A DNA stretch of 64,000 nucleotides from Clusia tigrina (GCA_920105625.2 OV050032.1:199089291-199153290), one strand, 5' to 3'. Shown: positions 46,590 to 58,763, counted from the stretch's first letter. Program-made: numbers and translations. The notes: generated by a model not told the origin, from the letters alone.

Positions 46590-47165
46590 CCGCATGAGAC
46601 ACAAGTCCCAAACCCTTTCAAAGGTCCAGCCATTTAGAGCTTTTAAGGAAGCAATTGATGGAGTTTATCTTCTTATATGGAATATCTCCCAAAGAGTTCA
46701 GAAAGTGATCACCCAGGAAAGTGCGCCTCCTTCTAGACAGCGATGTACACGTGCATAACAGGTGTTCGATGGACTCTTGCTCCTCCTCATCCAGGCAATT
46801 CCTGCAGAAGTCGTAAGAGGCAATCCCCAGCCTACTACCATGAGTACCCAGGGTCCAGTGTTCTGTTAGAACACTAACTACGGAACCCTTATCTTAGTTT
46901 ATTTAGAGATAATACTTCTTTTGAACGCTTGACATGTATTTCCGGCCAAGTTTGTCCAGCTATTTTGCATCCTGTACCTTCAGACCAACCTACCAGCTTA
47001 CCCGCTGTGCCTAAGGATATAGTATTTATTAAGAGCTTATAAGTGGCATTAGGAAGGGTCGGGGTTTGACCCATGTGGTTGAATCGGTATGGTAGTACCC
47101 TCTCGGGCAGGTTCATCCGCTTTACAGTTCCCTGGAATATCCCTGTGGCCTTTAAGTTAAGCAAT
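46590..47165 (-). pseudogene. Second LINE family: ORF2 C-terminal remnant
   Basis: Minus strand. The frame 47164-46889 includes LPNATYKLLINTISLG, CKIAGQTWPEIHVKRSKEVL and stops; after a frame change it continues TEHWTLGTHGSRLGI, then CRNCLDEEEQESIEHLLCTC and LSRRRRTFLGDHF. This is the segment between RNase H and the end of ORF2 in I-like LINEs, including the C-x2-C-x10-H-x4-C motif. It differs from the family at 43394-44047. Confidence 0.85.
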
Positions 47166-47207
47166 AAGAACCGAAGACTTGTTTTTAAACAGTCACTAGC
47201 TTTGGAC

Positions 47208-47330
47208 TTAATCGATATGCCCCGGTTTTTAAACAGTCGAACGCTAATGACTTAATCGGTATGCTCCGGTTTTTAACCACTCACTACATAATAAAAACTA
47301 CCGTTCCACTTAATCGGTATGCCCCGTTGT
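47208..47330. repeat. Short imperfect repeat, 3 copies
   Basis: ACTTAATCGGTATGCCCCGG-type words at about 47206, 47251 and 47310. Confidence 0.7.
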
Positions 47331-48224
47331 TTATATATATCCTGCGGGATGTTGACAGCTTCTCTCCCTTCTCCCACACATTACTGATACTATAAGACAT
47401 AACCAATGAGAAGAACCAAAGAGCCTAAATAACCGACACAATCCAGTGATGCAAACAATTGGCATCAACTAATTTCGTAGCACCAACATTGTACGCTTAA
47501 CACTGCATTTGTAGGGTCATCCGTTCCTGTATGGCAGCCCTCCCTCTCGTGTGATGATCGGTGATCGCCAGCTGCGTTGTTTCGATACTCGTAACGAGTA
47601 CGGCTCTTCTGTGCCATCTCTAAGATAGCCAAGTCGAGGATTGGGCCTTAAGGAAAAATGCAAATGCGCAGGAAAAACACAAATTCTCAAATTTTAAATA
47701 CTTTTACGCGTGTCAAAACTATTAACGGAGCCAAACGGACGGACTGAGTCTGCCAGTGAAAAGCGCTCAAAAGGCTCTCGACAGCCGCAGCCAGGCTACT
47801 GCAGCAGCCACAACAACAACAACAGCAACAACCACAACGAGCAGCGGTAATTTATGCTACCAGACGTGCGGAGCGAGCGCCCCGCCAGGCAGTTGGCAAT
47901 CTAATTGCAAACTAGTTGTTGCTTACGAAGTTGTTGTACTTGCGCATGCGTGCGCACCGCTGAAAGCCGCCGATTTGTGTTTGGCATGAATTATGTGCAC
48001 TACTTTGACTACTCAGGCCCCCTTCTTCTCTTCGTTTCCCGGTGGTACTAGTTTTTGGCTTCTCTGTTCCTTTTCTGTGGCTCTCTTTCTTCTTTAATCA
48101 AAGGCGATATTAAAAAAATATGAAGCAGTTGAAGTCATTAATCAGTGTTTACGCTCTGCGAGAGTGTCACAAATGATAATTTATGAATCTGCGCTTTAAT
48201 ATTTCTTTTAATTTCCATTTGCAG
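47331..48224. other. End of intron 2
   Basis: Unique DNA with a CAA/CAG run at 47800-47840 and CpG-rich DNA around it. Ends in the acceptor TTTTAATTTCCATTTGCAG (48224). Confidence 0.6.
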
Positions 48225-48345
48225 CTGTCTTTGGTGCAACTGGGCGCAACGGACACAACTGGACGTGGCTTTCGTTTGGAATTGAAGAAATACTGTCCCT
48301 CGATGCAGTTAGAATTTTGGAGCTGCATGAATCGCACTCTGGAAG
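48225..48345 (+). CDS. Reck: RECK orthologue, exon 3
   Basis: 121 nt exon, acceptor CATTTGCAG ending 48224, donor GTAAGTGG at 48346. It starts in phase 0 and ends in phase 1. It encodes the second half of the first cysteine-knot motif: LKKYCPSMQLEFWSCMNRTL, which lines up with the YCP...W-x-CMN part of vertebrate RECK. NRT is a potential N-glycosylation site. Together with exon 2 it closes a motif split by a 38.4 kb intron. Confidence 0.93.
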
Positions 48346-48389
48346 GTAAGTGGAAGAGAATTAACAGTCCTACTAATATTCTAGCGAAG

Positions 48390-49582
48390 GAGTAATGAGA
48401 GGCGTTGATAGCTGGGCCATTGTACAATGGAAACAAGGTTGGTGGACTTTGTACGAGGACAGATATTGGAACACATCGTCTACAGATAGCGCAGGAGTAA
48501 TCTGAAGCGTTGATAGCTGCATCATAGTATAATCTACGAAAGCGTCCAATGGAAACAAGGTTGGTGGACTTTGTACGAGGACAGATATTGGAACACATCG
48601 TCTACAGATAGCGCAGGAGTAATCTGAGGCGTTGATAGCTGCATCATAGTATAATCTACGAAAGCGTCCAATGGAAACAAGGTTGGTGGACTTTGTACGA
48701 GGACAGATATTGGAACACATCGTCTACAGATAGCGCAGGAGTAATCTGAGGCGTTGATAGCTGCATCATAGTATAATCTACGAAAGCGTCCAATGGAAAC
48801 AAGGTTGGTGGACTTTGTACGAGGACAGATATTGGAACACATCGTCTACAGATAGCGCAGGAGTAATCAGAGGCGTTGATAGCTGCATCATAGTATAATC
48901 TACGAAAGCGTCCAATGGAAACAAGGTTGGTGGACTTTGTACGAGGACAGATATTGGAACACATCGTCTACAGATAGCGCAGGAGTAATCAGAGGCGTTG
49001 ATAGCTGCATCATAGTTTAATCTACGAAAGCGTCCAATGGAAACAAGGTTGGTGGACTTTGTACGAGGACAGATATTGGAACAAATCGTCTACAGATAGC
49101 GCAGGAGTAATCAGAGGTGTTGATAGCTGCATCATAGTTTAATCTACGAAAGCGTCCAATGGAAACAAGGTTGGTGGACTTTGTACGAGGACAGATATGG
49201 GAACACATCGTCTACAGATAGCGCAGGAGTAATCAGAGGCGTTGATAGCTGCATCATAGTTTAATCTACGAAAGCGTCCAATGGAAACAAGGTTGGTGGA
49301 CTTTGTACGAGGACAGATATGGGAACACATCGTCTACAGATAGCGCAGGAGCAATCTGAGGCGTTGATAGCTGCATCATAGTATAATCTACGAAAGCGTC
49401 CAATGGAAACAAGGTTGGTGGACTTTGTACGAGGACAGATATTGGAACACATCGTCTACAGATAGCGCAGGAGTAATCAGAGGCGTTGATAGCTGCATCA
49501 TAGTATAATCTACGAAAGCGTCCAATGGAAACAAGGTTGGTGGACTTTGTACGAGGACAGATATTGGAACACATCGTCTACA
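48390..49582. repeat. 122 bp tandem array, about 10 copies
   Basis: Units such as GTCCAATGGAAACAAGGTTG with TTTGTACGAGGACAGATATT repeat at exactly 122 bp (for example unit edges at 48598, 48720, 48842, 48964, 49208, 49330, 49452, 49574). Copies are almost identical, the first is partial. The array begins within 50 bp of the exon 3 donor. Minus-strand frames of 63-143 codons recur at the same 122 bp step; since 122 is not a multiple of three they cannot form one repetitive protein and are not genes. Confidence 0.97.
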
Positions 49583-51406
49583 GAATTTCCCGATGTATCT
49601 ACAACGAAAGACGAGATCTAGAAAGACAAATGTTGCTACTGTTGTTTCGCTTACAAAATGGGGGAGAAACGCGACTCTCTGATATGTTGATGGAATTCTA
49701 TAAATAGAACCATTCCGTTGTTAAGTGGAATGTGAGACTGATTCATATGCTCTCAACTCTTGCCTCCTTCAACAGAAATCACCCAGAAATCATATGAAAA
49801 TCCTACTTCACCCAATTAATTCTACAATCCTACTCAACCCTATTCAATAATCTGCTGTTAATGAATCAAAATCGACCATGAACTATATAAAGAGCATACC
49901 AACAAGAAACACACAAACACAGCTTCCAAGGGAATCATTCAATTGAAGACTTCTTGAATCCAAAAATCCTAAATATAGTTTATAAAACAACAGATAAATC
50001 GGCCAATAACAATCTTCAATATCAAATTAACAGGAAAATCAATCCTAACTTCTTATGCAGATGGTAATTTCGAATCTATATAAACATGCTTTATGGGGAA
50101 GACACATTTTCCGGACCAAAGGAGTCACAGAAGTGTGGATTCGGAGTCGAAAAAGCGCCTGCTAAATAACTCTTAAGATCAGACAGTTCGTAAGTCCAAT
50201 GAATTTAGAATTCATTTAGAGATTTAGAATTCAGGACAGACTAGACTGAGGCAACAAAGACCACGAAGTTCTGTTTAATTCCTGTTGGTTCTTCTACGAT
50301 CTCAATACAGAGCTCAAGAAATTCATGAGGTCCTTTAGGAAAAGATTTCAGTAGGCCTTTGGGTACTGGGCAGAATCATTTGTTTGTAGACCCATGGTGT
50401 CATTTTAAGACTTAGAGGCCTAGTTTTCATAAAGATTTATATACTAATCCAAAGGGATTTTGTAGTCCTATTAAAATATATCCTAAGAAAGATTCCCAGT
50501 TAAGTTTGTATATAGAAAAAAACCATACTCGAACACCTCTTTACTCAATACCTCTGTTTTGTCTGCCTTGCTTTGTGTCAACACTGCCGTTAGAGACCAT
50601 CAAAAGAAAGGGCCATCATGTTGTCGCACTTCTCATAAATATGTGGAACTTCACGGGTTGCCTATGAAGAACCGCCCCTGACTTCATACACTCCCGCATG
50701 TTTCTCCTCCTCAGCAATTATTGCAATGTGATTTTTAATTGTAGAACTCAAATCCATCTCAGCGACAAGAAAAAAGGAACGTGCCACAAAAAAACCCGCC
50801 ACCAAATAGAACTGCACTTTGATGTGCATTCGAATTCCTTAAACGCCATTTCACTGACGCATCAGTTCGCAGATCTAAAGAAAATGACGTGTCAACGACT
50901 TTGTACGCACAATGCTCGCACACCCAAATGGAAGAGAGCAACTTGGCATACGCCGCAGCGCCAAATGTGATAATTATTAGCGGCATTTCAGCACTGGGGC
51001 AGTGCGTCCCTCCATCTTCCTTGGCACATGGCCAAAGCGTCAGAGCAAACGTTCGTGCTCCTCGGGCGCTGACGCAGTTAGACACACATTACCGGTTCCT
51101 AATCACTCATTTAAATGGACTGTGATTGCGTTCGGACCAATATTCCCTAATGAAGTGTAAATGGTGGTGTTACACGGAACTTTAAGCATACTCCAAGTGG
51201 AACTTCCCGTGCGGCTGGCCATGCAGCATTGGGCTAGGTGCTTCGCTCTGTAATTTCCAGGACCACCAAGAAAAATAACATCGAATGCGGAGGATTGTGT
51301 TAGAATATCATCGCGTGAAGATCACAAATATTGGAGTGACATCATCATGACTAAACATGAATAAACTTTGCAGCCATGTTGAATCGAAATCGAGTGAGTT
51401 TCTGAG
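49583..51406. other. Intron 3, no gene supported
   Basis: Unique DNA. 50690-51120 has overlapping frames on both strands without recognisable domain. Confidence 0.45.
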
Positions 51407-54405
51407 GCGATATGCGACCAATGATGAAACATGGAACCATGGATGACCAAAAATTAAAGTTCACTCAGCAGAGTTGTGTTCACTCGGTGAACTTATCTTC
51501 ATAAGAAGGCAATCTGCGACCAATGGTGAAACATAAAACCATGGATGACCAAAAATTCAAGTTCACTCAGAACAGTTGTGTTCACTAGGTGAACTTATCT
51601 TGCTAAGAAGGCGATATGGGACCAATGATGACACATGGAACCATGGATGACCAATATTTAAAGTTCACTCAGCACAGTTGTGTACACTAGGTGAACTTAT
51701 CTTCCTAAGAAAGCGATATGCGTCCAATGATGACACATGGAACCATGGATGACCAAAATTTAAAGTTCACTCAACACAGTTGTGTTCACTAGGTGAACTT
51801 ATCTTCCTAAGAAAGCGATATGCGGCCAATGATGACACATGGAACCATGGATGACCAATATTTAAAGTTCACTCAGCACAGTTGTGTACACTAGGTGAAC
51901 TTATCTTCCTGAGAAAGCGATATGCAAACAATGATGACACATGGAACCATGGATGACCAATATTTAAAGTTCACTCAGCAGAGTTGTGTTCGCTAGGTGA
52001 ACTTATCTTCCAGAAAGCGATATGCGGCCAATGATGACACATGGAACCATGGATGACCAAAATTTAAAGTTCACTCAGCAGAGTTGTGTTCGCTAGGTGA
52101 ACTTATCTTCCTAAGAAGGCGATATGCGGCCAATGACAACACATGGAACCATGGATGACCAAAATTTAAGGTTCACTCAACACATTTGTGTTCACTAGGT
52201 GAACTTATCTTCCTAAGAAAGCGATATGCGGCCAATGATGACACATGGAACCATGGATGACCAAAATTTAAAGTTCACTCAGCAGAGTTGTGTTCACTAG
52301 GTGAACTTATCTTCCCAAGAAAGCGATATGCGACCAATGATGAAACAGGGAACCATGGATGACCAAAATTTAAAGTTCACTCAGCAGAGTTGTGTCCACT
52401 CGGTGAACTTATCTTCATAAGAAGGCAATCTGCGACCAATGGTGAAACATAAAACCATGGATGACCAAAAATTAAAGTTCACTCAGAACAGTTGTGTTCA
52501 CTAGGTGAACTTATCTTGCTAAGAAGGCGATATGGGACCAATGATGACACATGGAACCATGGATGACCAATATTTAAAGTTCACTCAGCACAGCTGTGTA
52601 CACTAGGTGAACTTATCTTCCTAAGAAAGCGATATGCGACCAATGGTGAAACATGAAACCATGGATGTCCAAAAGTTAAAGTTCACTCGGCACACTTGTG
52701 TTCACTAGGCGAACTTATCTTACTAAGAAGGCGATATGCGACCACTGATGAAGCCTGGAACCATGGATGACCAATATTTAAAGTTCACTCAGCACTCAGT
52801 ACACTAGGTGAACTTATCTTCCTGAGAAAGCGATATGCGACCAATGGTGAAACATGGAACCATGGATGACCAATATTTAAAGTTCACTCAGCAGAGTTGT
52901 GTTCGCTAGGTGAACTTATCTTCCTGAGAAAGCGATATGCGAACAATGATGACACATGGAACCATGGATGACCAATATTTAAAGTTCACTCAGCAGAGTT
53001 GTGTTCGCTAGGTGAACTTATCTTCCAGAAAGCGATATGCGGCCAATGATGACACATGGAATAATGGATGACCAAAATTTTAAGTTCACTCAGCAGAGTT
53101 CTGTTCGCTAGGTGAACTTATCTTCCTAAGAAAGCGATATGCGACCAATGATGAAACATGGAACCATGGATGACCAAAATTTAAAGTTCACTCAGCAGAG
53201 TTGTGTTCACTCGGTGACCTTATCTTTATAAGAAGGCGATATGCGACCACTGATGAAACCTGGAACCATGGATGACCAAAAATTAAAGTTCACTCAGAAC
53301 AGTTGTGTTCACTAGGTGAACTTATGTATCTTGCTAAGAAGGCGATATGGGACCAATGATGACACATGAACCATGGATGACCAATATTTAAAGTTCACTC
53401 AGCACAATTGTGTACACTAGGTGAACTTATCTTCCTAAGAAAGCGATATGCGGCCAATGATGACACATGGAGCCATGGATGACCAAAATTTAAAGTTCAC
53501 TCAGCACAGCTCACTCGGTGAACTTATCTTCCCAAGAAGGCGATATGCGTCCAATGGTGAAACATAGAACCATGGATGATCAAAAATTAAAGTTCACTTA
53601 GCAGAGTTGTGTTCACTAGGTGAACTTAACTTCCTAAGAAAGCGATATGCGGCCAATGATGACACATGGAACTATGGATGACCAAAATTTAAAGTTCACT
53701 CAGCACAGTTGTGCTCACTAGGTGAACTTATCTTGCTAAGAAGGCGATATGCGGCCAATGATGACACATGGAGCCATGGATGACCAAAATTTAAAGTTCA
53801 CTCAGCACAGTTGTGTTCACTCGGTGAACTTATCTTCATAAGAAGGCAATCTGCGACCAATGATGACAAATGGAACCATGGATGACCAAAATTTAAAGTT
53901 CACTCAACTCAGTTGTGTTCACTAGGTAAACTTATCTTCCTAACAAGGCGATATGCGACCAATGGTGAAACATGGAACCATGGATGTTCAAAAATTAAAG
54001 TTCACTTAGCAGAGTTGTGTTCACTAGGTGAACTTAACTTCCTAAGAAAGCGATATGCGTCCAATGATGAAACCTGCAGCTATGGATGACCAATATTTAA
54101 AGTTCACTCAGCACAGTTGTGTTCACTAGGTGAACTTATCTTCCTAACAAGGCGATATGCGACCAATGATGACACATGGAGCCATGGATGACCAATATTT
54201 AAAGTTCACTCAGCACAGTTGTGTTCACTATGTGAACTTATCTTGCTAAGAAGGCGATATGGGACCAATGATGACACATGGAACCATGGATGACCAATAT
54301 TTAAAGTTCACTCAGCACAGTTGTGTACACTAGGTGAACTTATCTTCCTGAGAAAGCGATATGCGAACAATGATGACACATGGAACCATGGATGACCAAA
54401 AATCA
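51407..54405. repeat. 102 bp tandem array, about 29 copies
   Basis: Unit starts GCGATATGCGACCAATGATG (51407, then every 102 bp: 51509, 51611, 51713 and so on). Most units carry GTTCACTAGGTGAAC, a 6+3+6 palindrome, and AACCATGGATG. Variant combinations (AGCAGAG or AGCACAG, CTCGG or CTAGG) recur in the same order over several units, indicating multi-unit duplications. This is the longest array in the window (3 kb). Confidence 0.97.
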
Positions 54406-54932
54406 AAGCTCTCATCGAATCAGTGGCGATTTTTAGGATGACTTCGATGTAGATGGACGAGCATCTGTTGCTGTAACCGCACCGTGCTGAGTCAAAGGAA
54501 CATTTTTCCTCTCGAACTATCACGGTGTTGGGGGAAAGGAAGTTCCATTTCTTCGGCACATTCATAACTTTCAATACAGTGTCGTAAGAAATTTCAACTG
54601 AACCAACCTCCTGCCGTTCCCTTCAATGGCCCACTGGAAACCCAGCTCCCAACAATTTTATAGATACACAGAACTCCAATCTCAACGCTCCAATTCGCCA
54701 ATTGAAATTTGATTTATCCTCACCTAATTCGCACTAATTTATCCAACAGACAGCATTCAAATCTAATTGCCATCATAAATTTCTGTAGGAATAAAACACC
54801 ATTTCCACTTAATTACTCGCAAACGCTAATCGAAAACAATTTGTTCCCTCTTTTTCGTTTTTCTATCTTTTTCTATGTCTTCGCCCCTCACCGCTCTTCA
54901 TCGCGCGCCCACCTCTCGAATGTGTGCTGAAG
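54406..54932. other. End of intron 3
   Basis: Unique DNA ending in a pyrimidine-rich acceptor region. No AG occurs between about 54830 and the acceptor AG at 54931-54932, which supports that splice site. Confidence 0.6.
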
Positions 54933-55144
54933 CCGTCGCACGGGGCTCGCAATGGTCGGGCCGGCGGTGCTGCGCTTTGGGTCTATCGCCGCGTTGTCGC
55001 AATGCATGTGCAACATCAGCCTCGACGGATGAATTGATCAGCGCTTGCCGCCAAAGTGATGAGCAACACATGTTCGCCTGCTTCGAGCGGCAGGAGGCTG
55101 GCGACCGTTGCTGCAGCAATGCGCGCACTTCGGAATGCTTGCAG
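54933..55144 (+). CDS. Reck: RECK orthologue, exon 4
   Basis: 212 nt exon, acceptor TGTGCTGAAG ending 54932, donor GTGAGT at 55145; phase 1 to phase 0. It carries the second cysteine-knot motif (RRCCALGLSPRCRNAC then LISACRQSDEQHMFACFE) and the start of the third (DRCCSNARTSECLQ). The CC-x-x-x-C-x3-C spacing follows vertebrate RECK. The exon is CpG-rich compared with the surrounding intron. Confidence 0.93.
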
Positions 55145-55539
55145 GTGAGTTCCGTTCGTTTCATTCCGTTTCGTGTGTTGTCGTAGGGAGTGGCAGAATG
55201 GCAGAGTGGGAGGGAGAAGTGCAGTGGTTTATTTGGCAAGCGCGGGTATTGTGGTTTCTCTCGTAGCTGGGCTCGTGGAAATAGTGGGTGGGTTAATTGT
55301 GGGCATAAGTCATTAATGAACACATTTTGGGGGAGGTGCTAATGGTTAATTGCAATTGATGCAAACAAACAAAAAATGGACAAAAAGATTGAAGAGAAAG
55401 AAAAAGAGACACACAAAATGTGCAGATATAAGAAAACTTCACTATGCACACATGTGGGGGAAGTACTTCAACTATATTGAAGGCAACACGCATTCCAGAA
55501 GAAGAAACCATTGTTTAGAATTACTCGAATATATTTACG
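55145..55539. other. Intron 4, first part
   Basis: Unique DNA from the GTGAGT donor. Nothing else recognised. Confidence 0.5.
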
Positions 55540-56050
55540 GGGGTTCAGAAACAGCTCAAATACTCTGGAACAGTAGTCCATGTGAGCAAAAGAAAATTAC
55601 TCAATTCAATTCCACCGGGTTAAAGAAAACCACTCAAATATTCCTTTGGCACAGTAGTCCATGTGAGCAAAAAATAATTACTCAATTCAACTCCACCGGG
55701 TTAAAGAAACCACTCAAATGCTCTGGAACAGTAGTCCATGTGAGCAAAACAAAATTACTCAATTCAATTCCACCGGGTTAAAGAAATCACTCAAATACTC
55801 TGAAACAGTAGTTCATGTGAGCAGAAAAAATTACTCAATTCAATTCCACCGGGTTACAAAAACCACTCAAATACTCTGGAAGAGTAGTTCATGTGAGCAG
55901 AAAAAAAGTTACTCAATTCAACTCCACCGGGTTAAAGAACCCATTCAAATACTCTGGAGCAGTAGTTCATGTGAGCAAAAAAAAATTACACAATTCAATT
56001 CCACCGGGTTAAAGAAACCACTCAAATACGCCACTGGCATAGTAGTCAAG
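55540..56050. repeat. About 77 bp tandem array, 6-7 copies
   Basis: Units of AGTAGTCCATGTGAGCAAAA with ATTACTCAATTCAATTCCAC and GGGTTAAAGAAACCACTC, spaced 76-80 bp (55573, 55653, 55730, 55807, 55883, 55961). The + frames of 111-143 codons here are repeat read-through. Confidence 0.95.
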
Positions 56051-56973
56051 TGAGCCTATGAGCCAAAATCTGGCCGAGAAAAACAAAAGTCTCTAGATCC
56101 TTTGAAAATCCAAGTATGACGCACTCTAAGAAACCTGTAAATAGCATTAGATTAGATCACATAAGAAGGAGGAGTCTTAGGTCCCATTGTAAAACCTATA
56201 TATATTCAGATATCTGGGGGTCCGTTTCGAGCAACCATTCACAAAGATTAGCAGTTTGTAGAAACACTCAGTGAAAGTAGCCTAGATCGAATCCACTGTT
56301 TCGTCCCCTGATGAAAGTAAGCCTTGTAGATCGTCCGTTACTCTCAGAGCAGGTTAACTATAGTTTCACCTTCTCTCTTCGTGACGGGTTTTGTCCGATT
56401 ATTGTTCTTAAAATCACGGCTAGACTCTGGCTTAGAGTGGGACCACGACGTCAATTACTCGGAGTTTCTTTACCAATGGAAGTTTTCCAATTTTAGTCCA
56501 TTTCAGATGAAGTGTGTGGGATAGTGGCGTCATTTAGTTTATTTTCCGAGCCAGGAAAGTGGACGACTGACGTCATTTAGTCCGCTTCCGACTAAAGTAT
56601 AGGATCTTCATCTATTTCAGATGAAGTAAGTGGGAGAACGGCGCCAATTGCTCGTAGTTTCTGTTCCGGTTCGTTTCTACGACTGTAATTATCGACCTTT
56701 CGCCTCCAAGCGTGCCCCCCAGCCTAATAGGAGTAGGGAATTGAGAAGTTTTTATCTTATGCTATCATACTCCCGGAGGTGTGGCAGTTACCGTGGCATG
56801 GTAGATGGCGCTGTGCAGAAAAGAGTCGATTGTGTGGCATTTTCGACCGGGTGCCAGCAGCTCATGATCAGCATTGTTAGTGTTTAGAGGCTCCCTCTCC
56901 AGAAATGCCAAATGCACCACACACCAAAATGGAACTGCAATTGTTGAAAGCCCTTTTCTATTTCCACTTTCAG
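56051..56973. other. Intron 4, last part
   Basis: Unique DNA with a TGACGTCA at 56568-56575 and a related GGCGTCATTTAGT word upstream at 56526, part of a small duplication (CATTTAGT, TTTCAGATGAAGT repeated). Ends in the acceptor TATTTCCACTTTCAG (56973). Confidence 0.55.
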
Positions 56974-57121
56974 TCCTGTCGCGACATTTTCGAGTTGCAC
57001 ACACCGCACAGACGCGCCAACCGTCGCCGCCTCTACGACATGTGCTCCGAGAAGAACAACGACGTACTGCAATGCATCCGGAATGTCACCGATATAACGC
57101 CGGTGACAAACTCTCACAAAT
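56974..57121 (+). CDS. Reck: RECK orthologue, exon 5
   Basis: 148 nt exon, acceptor CACTTTCAG, donor GTAAGCGG at 57122; phase 0 to phase 1. It completes the third cysteine-knot motif: SCRDIFELHTPHRR, then LYDMCSEKNNDVLQCIRNVT, matching the C-x3-C ... C ... CVNN pattern of the family. NVT is a potential N-glycosylation site. Confidence 0.93.
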
Positions 57122-57211
57122 GTAAGCGGTTCCACACTTCCTGCTGCAAGAAGTTAATTGGCGGCAACTAAGTTTGAACATTTGATTTATTTTCTGTACA
57201 CTCTCCCTCAG

Positions 57212-58432
57212 ATTTGCCCTGCTGTGACTTCTCACTGGCTGCCAACTGTCGGAGCGCCTGTCGTGCCGTACTGAATACCACCGAGAGCATCGACATCATA
57301 CTGGGTGAGCTGGAAGCCGGTGGTTGCGGTAAACCATTGCCGCACTTGCCGCTCTGGCAATGCTTGCTGACAGCCGACCGGAAGATGTTTGTGCCAGCCA
57401 CTACCGCTGTCAACGCCGTATCACAGATCAATCAGATCGGCATCGATTCGGCTAAGTTGCACTGTTGCGAGAAGGCGCTTACGCCGAAGTGCCGGCGTCT
57501 GTGCGTACAGACGTACTCGACTGACTGGACCTCGACCAGTTCGGTGTTCGAGAGCTCCTGCATCATGCAGCCGAACGAGCTGGAATTGCGGCAGTGCATT
57601 GACGAGGTGGACGAACCCTGCGAGTTGGGCTGCGACGGGCTGAGCTTCTGCACGAACTTCAACAACCGTCCGACCGAGCTGTTCCGCAGCTGCAACACGG
57701 AGGCCGATGTGGCGGCCCGTTCCGATTTGAAAATGTGGCAACAGCGCGGCTTTGTCAGTTTGCCAGGTGTTAACCTACCGATCAAAAATATGACGCGCTG
57801 CACTCCGGAAAAGTGGAAAGCCATTGCCTGCGCTCTGCAGATGAAGCCCTGCACACGAGTTGGCCACTACAATCACATTTGCCGGGAGGATTGTTATGAG
57901 ATATTGAGCGAGTGCATGGATTGGACTCGCATGAGTTCGTCCCTAAATGCCGATGCCATATGCGCACGACTCCATCCCGAAGGCGAGGACATACCATGCG
58001 TGTCTTTGCGTCCTTACTTGGAGGAAAGTGATGCGCCCAAGGAGACAGGCGGCCACCATCGACTAACATCACCCTGCAAAGGCCATCCTTGCAACAGTAG
58101 CGAAGTGTGCCTGCCCAGCCGCAATGAGAGCACTTCCTATCAGTGCATACCGGGCTGCAGTCTTGGCGAGACTTCCAGCTATCTGGTGCCGTTTGGCGCC
58201 TACGTGCGTGTGCCAGTGCTGAAAGAGGGGCGCGGTGAGTTCAAGGTATGTCGCTGCAGCGAACATGGCCGCATCGAGCACTGTCAACCTTTGCCGAACT
58301 TCTCCTATGACAACTGCATCTTGCCGGGCGGTCGCAGCATAAAACATGGCACTTCCTTCTACCTGGAGTGCAACTTGTGCAGTTGTTTTGCCGAGGAGAT
58401 CACCTGCACCAAAAAGCAATGTCGTTTCCCAG
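57212..58432 (+). CDS. Reck: RECK orthologue, exon 6 (main exon)
   Basis: 1221 nt exon after a 90 bp intron; acceptor CTCTCCCTCAG, donor GTAAGATC at 58433; phase 1 to phase 1. It starts LPCCDFSLAANCRSAC (fourth cysteine-knot motif), continues with LHCCEKALTPKCRRLC (fifth), then the strongly conserved CTNFNNRPTELFRSCNTEAD, found nearly unchanged in vertebrate RECK. Next is a frizzled-like cysteine-rich segment (CTPEKWKAIACALQMKPC ... ICREDCYEILSECMDW) that in vertebrates takes part in Wnt7 recognition, then PCKGHPCNSSEVC, and a cysteine-rich stretch ending KHGTSFYLECNLCSCFAE, which precedes the Kazal motifs. NMT, NSS and NES are potential N-glycosylation sites. No frame break is seen. Confidence 0.97.
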
Positions 58433-58496
58433 GTAAGATCGGTGGTGCGGGCACCATTTCACGAGTATGTTGTACTCAAATATTTTTACTTAACAG

Positions 58497-58763
58497 GCTA
58501 CACCGACTCCTCGTACACGAGTCTGCCGTGCAATTGTCCGCGCCACTATGTCCCAGTGTGTGGACGCAATGGCAATACGTATCATTCGGCGTGCGTGGCC
58601 AAATGCGTGGGTCTGCAGGACAGCGAAATTGAGTATGGTGCCTGCTCCAGCTTTAATCCGTGCCAAGAGGGTGCCTACAACTGCCCAGCAGGCATGCACT
58701 GTCTCGAACAACGCAAAATATGCCTCTCCAATATGCATCGTCCATGTCTGCAGTATCAGTGTG
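58497..58763 (+). CDS. Reck: RECK orthologue, exon 7 (first Kazal motif)
   Basis: 267 nt exon after a 64 bp intron (58433-58496, acceptor TTTACTTAACAG); donor GTAAGTTT at 58764; phase 1 to phase 1. It encodes LPCNCPRHYVPVCGRNGNTY followed by HSACVAKCVGLQDSEIEYGA, a Kazal-type serine protease inhibitor fold with the VCGxNGxTYxxxC signature, then CQEGAYNCPAGMHCLEQRKI and the end of a small cysteine-rich module. In RECK the Kazal motifs are part of the metalloprotease-inhibiting region. Confidence 0.96.

Noticed and set aside
48167..49574. Series of minus-strand frames starting MCSNICPRTKST
   Set aside because: They repeat every 122 bp as read-through of a tandem array whose period is not a multiple of three.
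54308..54574. 88-codon minus-strand frame at the end of the 102 bp array
   Set aside because: No domain, and one end lies in the array.
55350..56053. Frames of 143 and 111 codons in intron 4
   Set aside because: They are translations of the 77 bp array, with the same peptide repeated.
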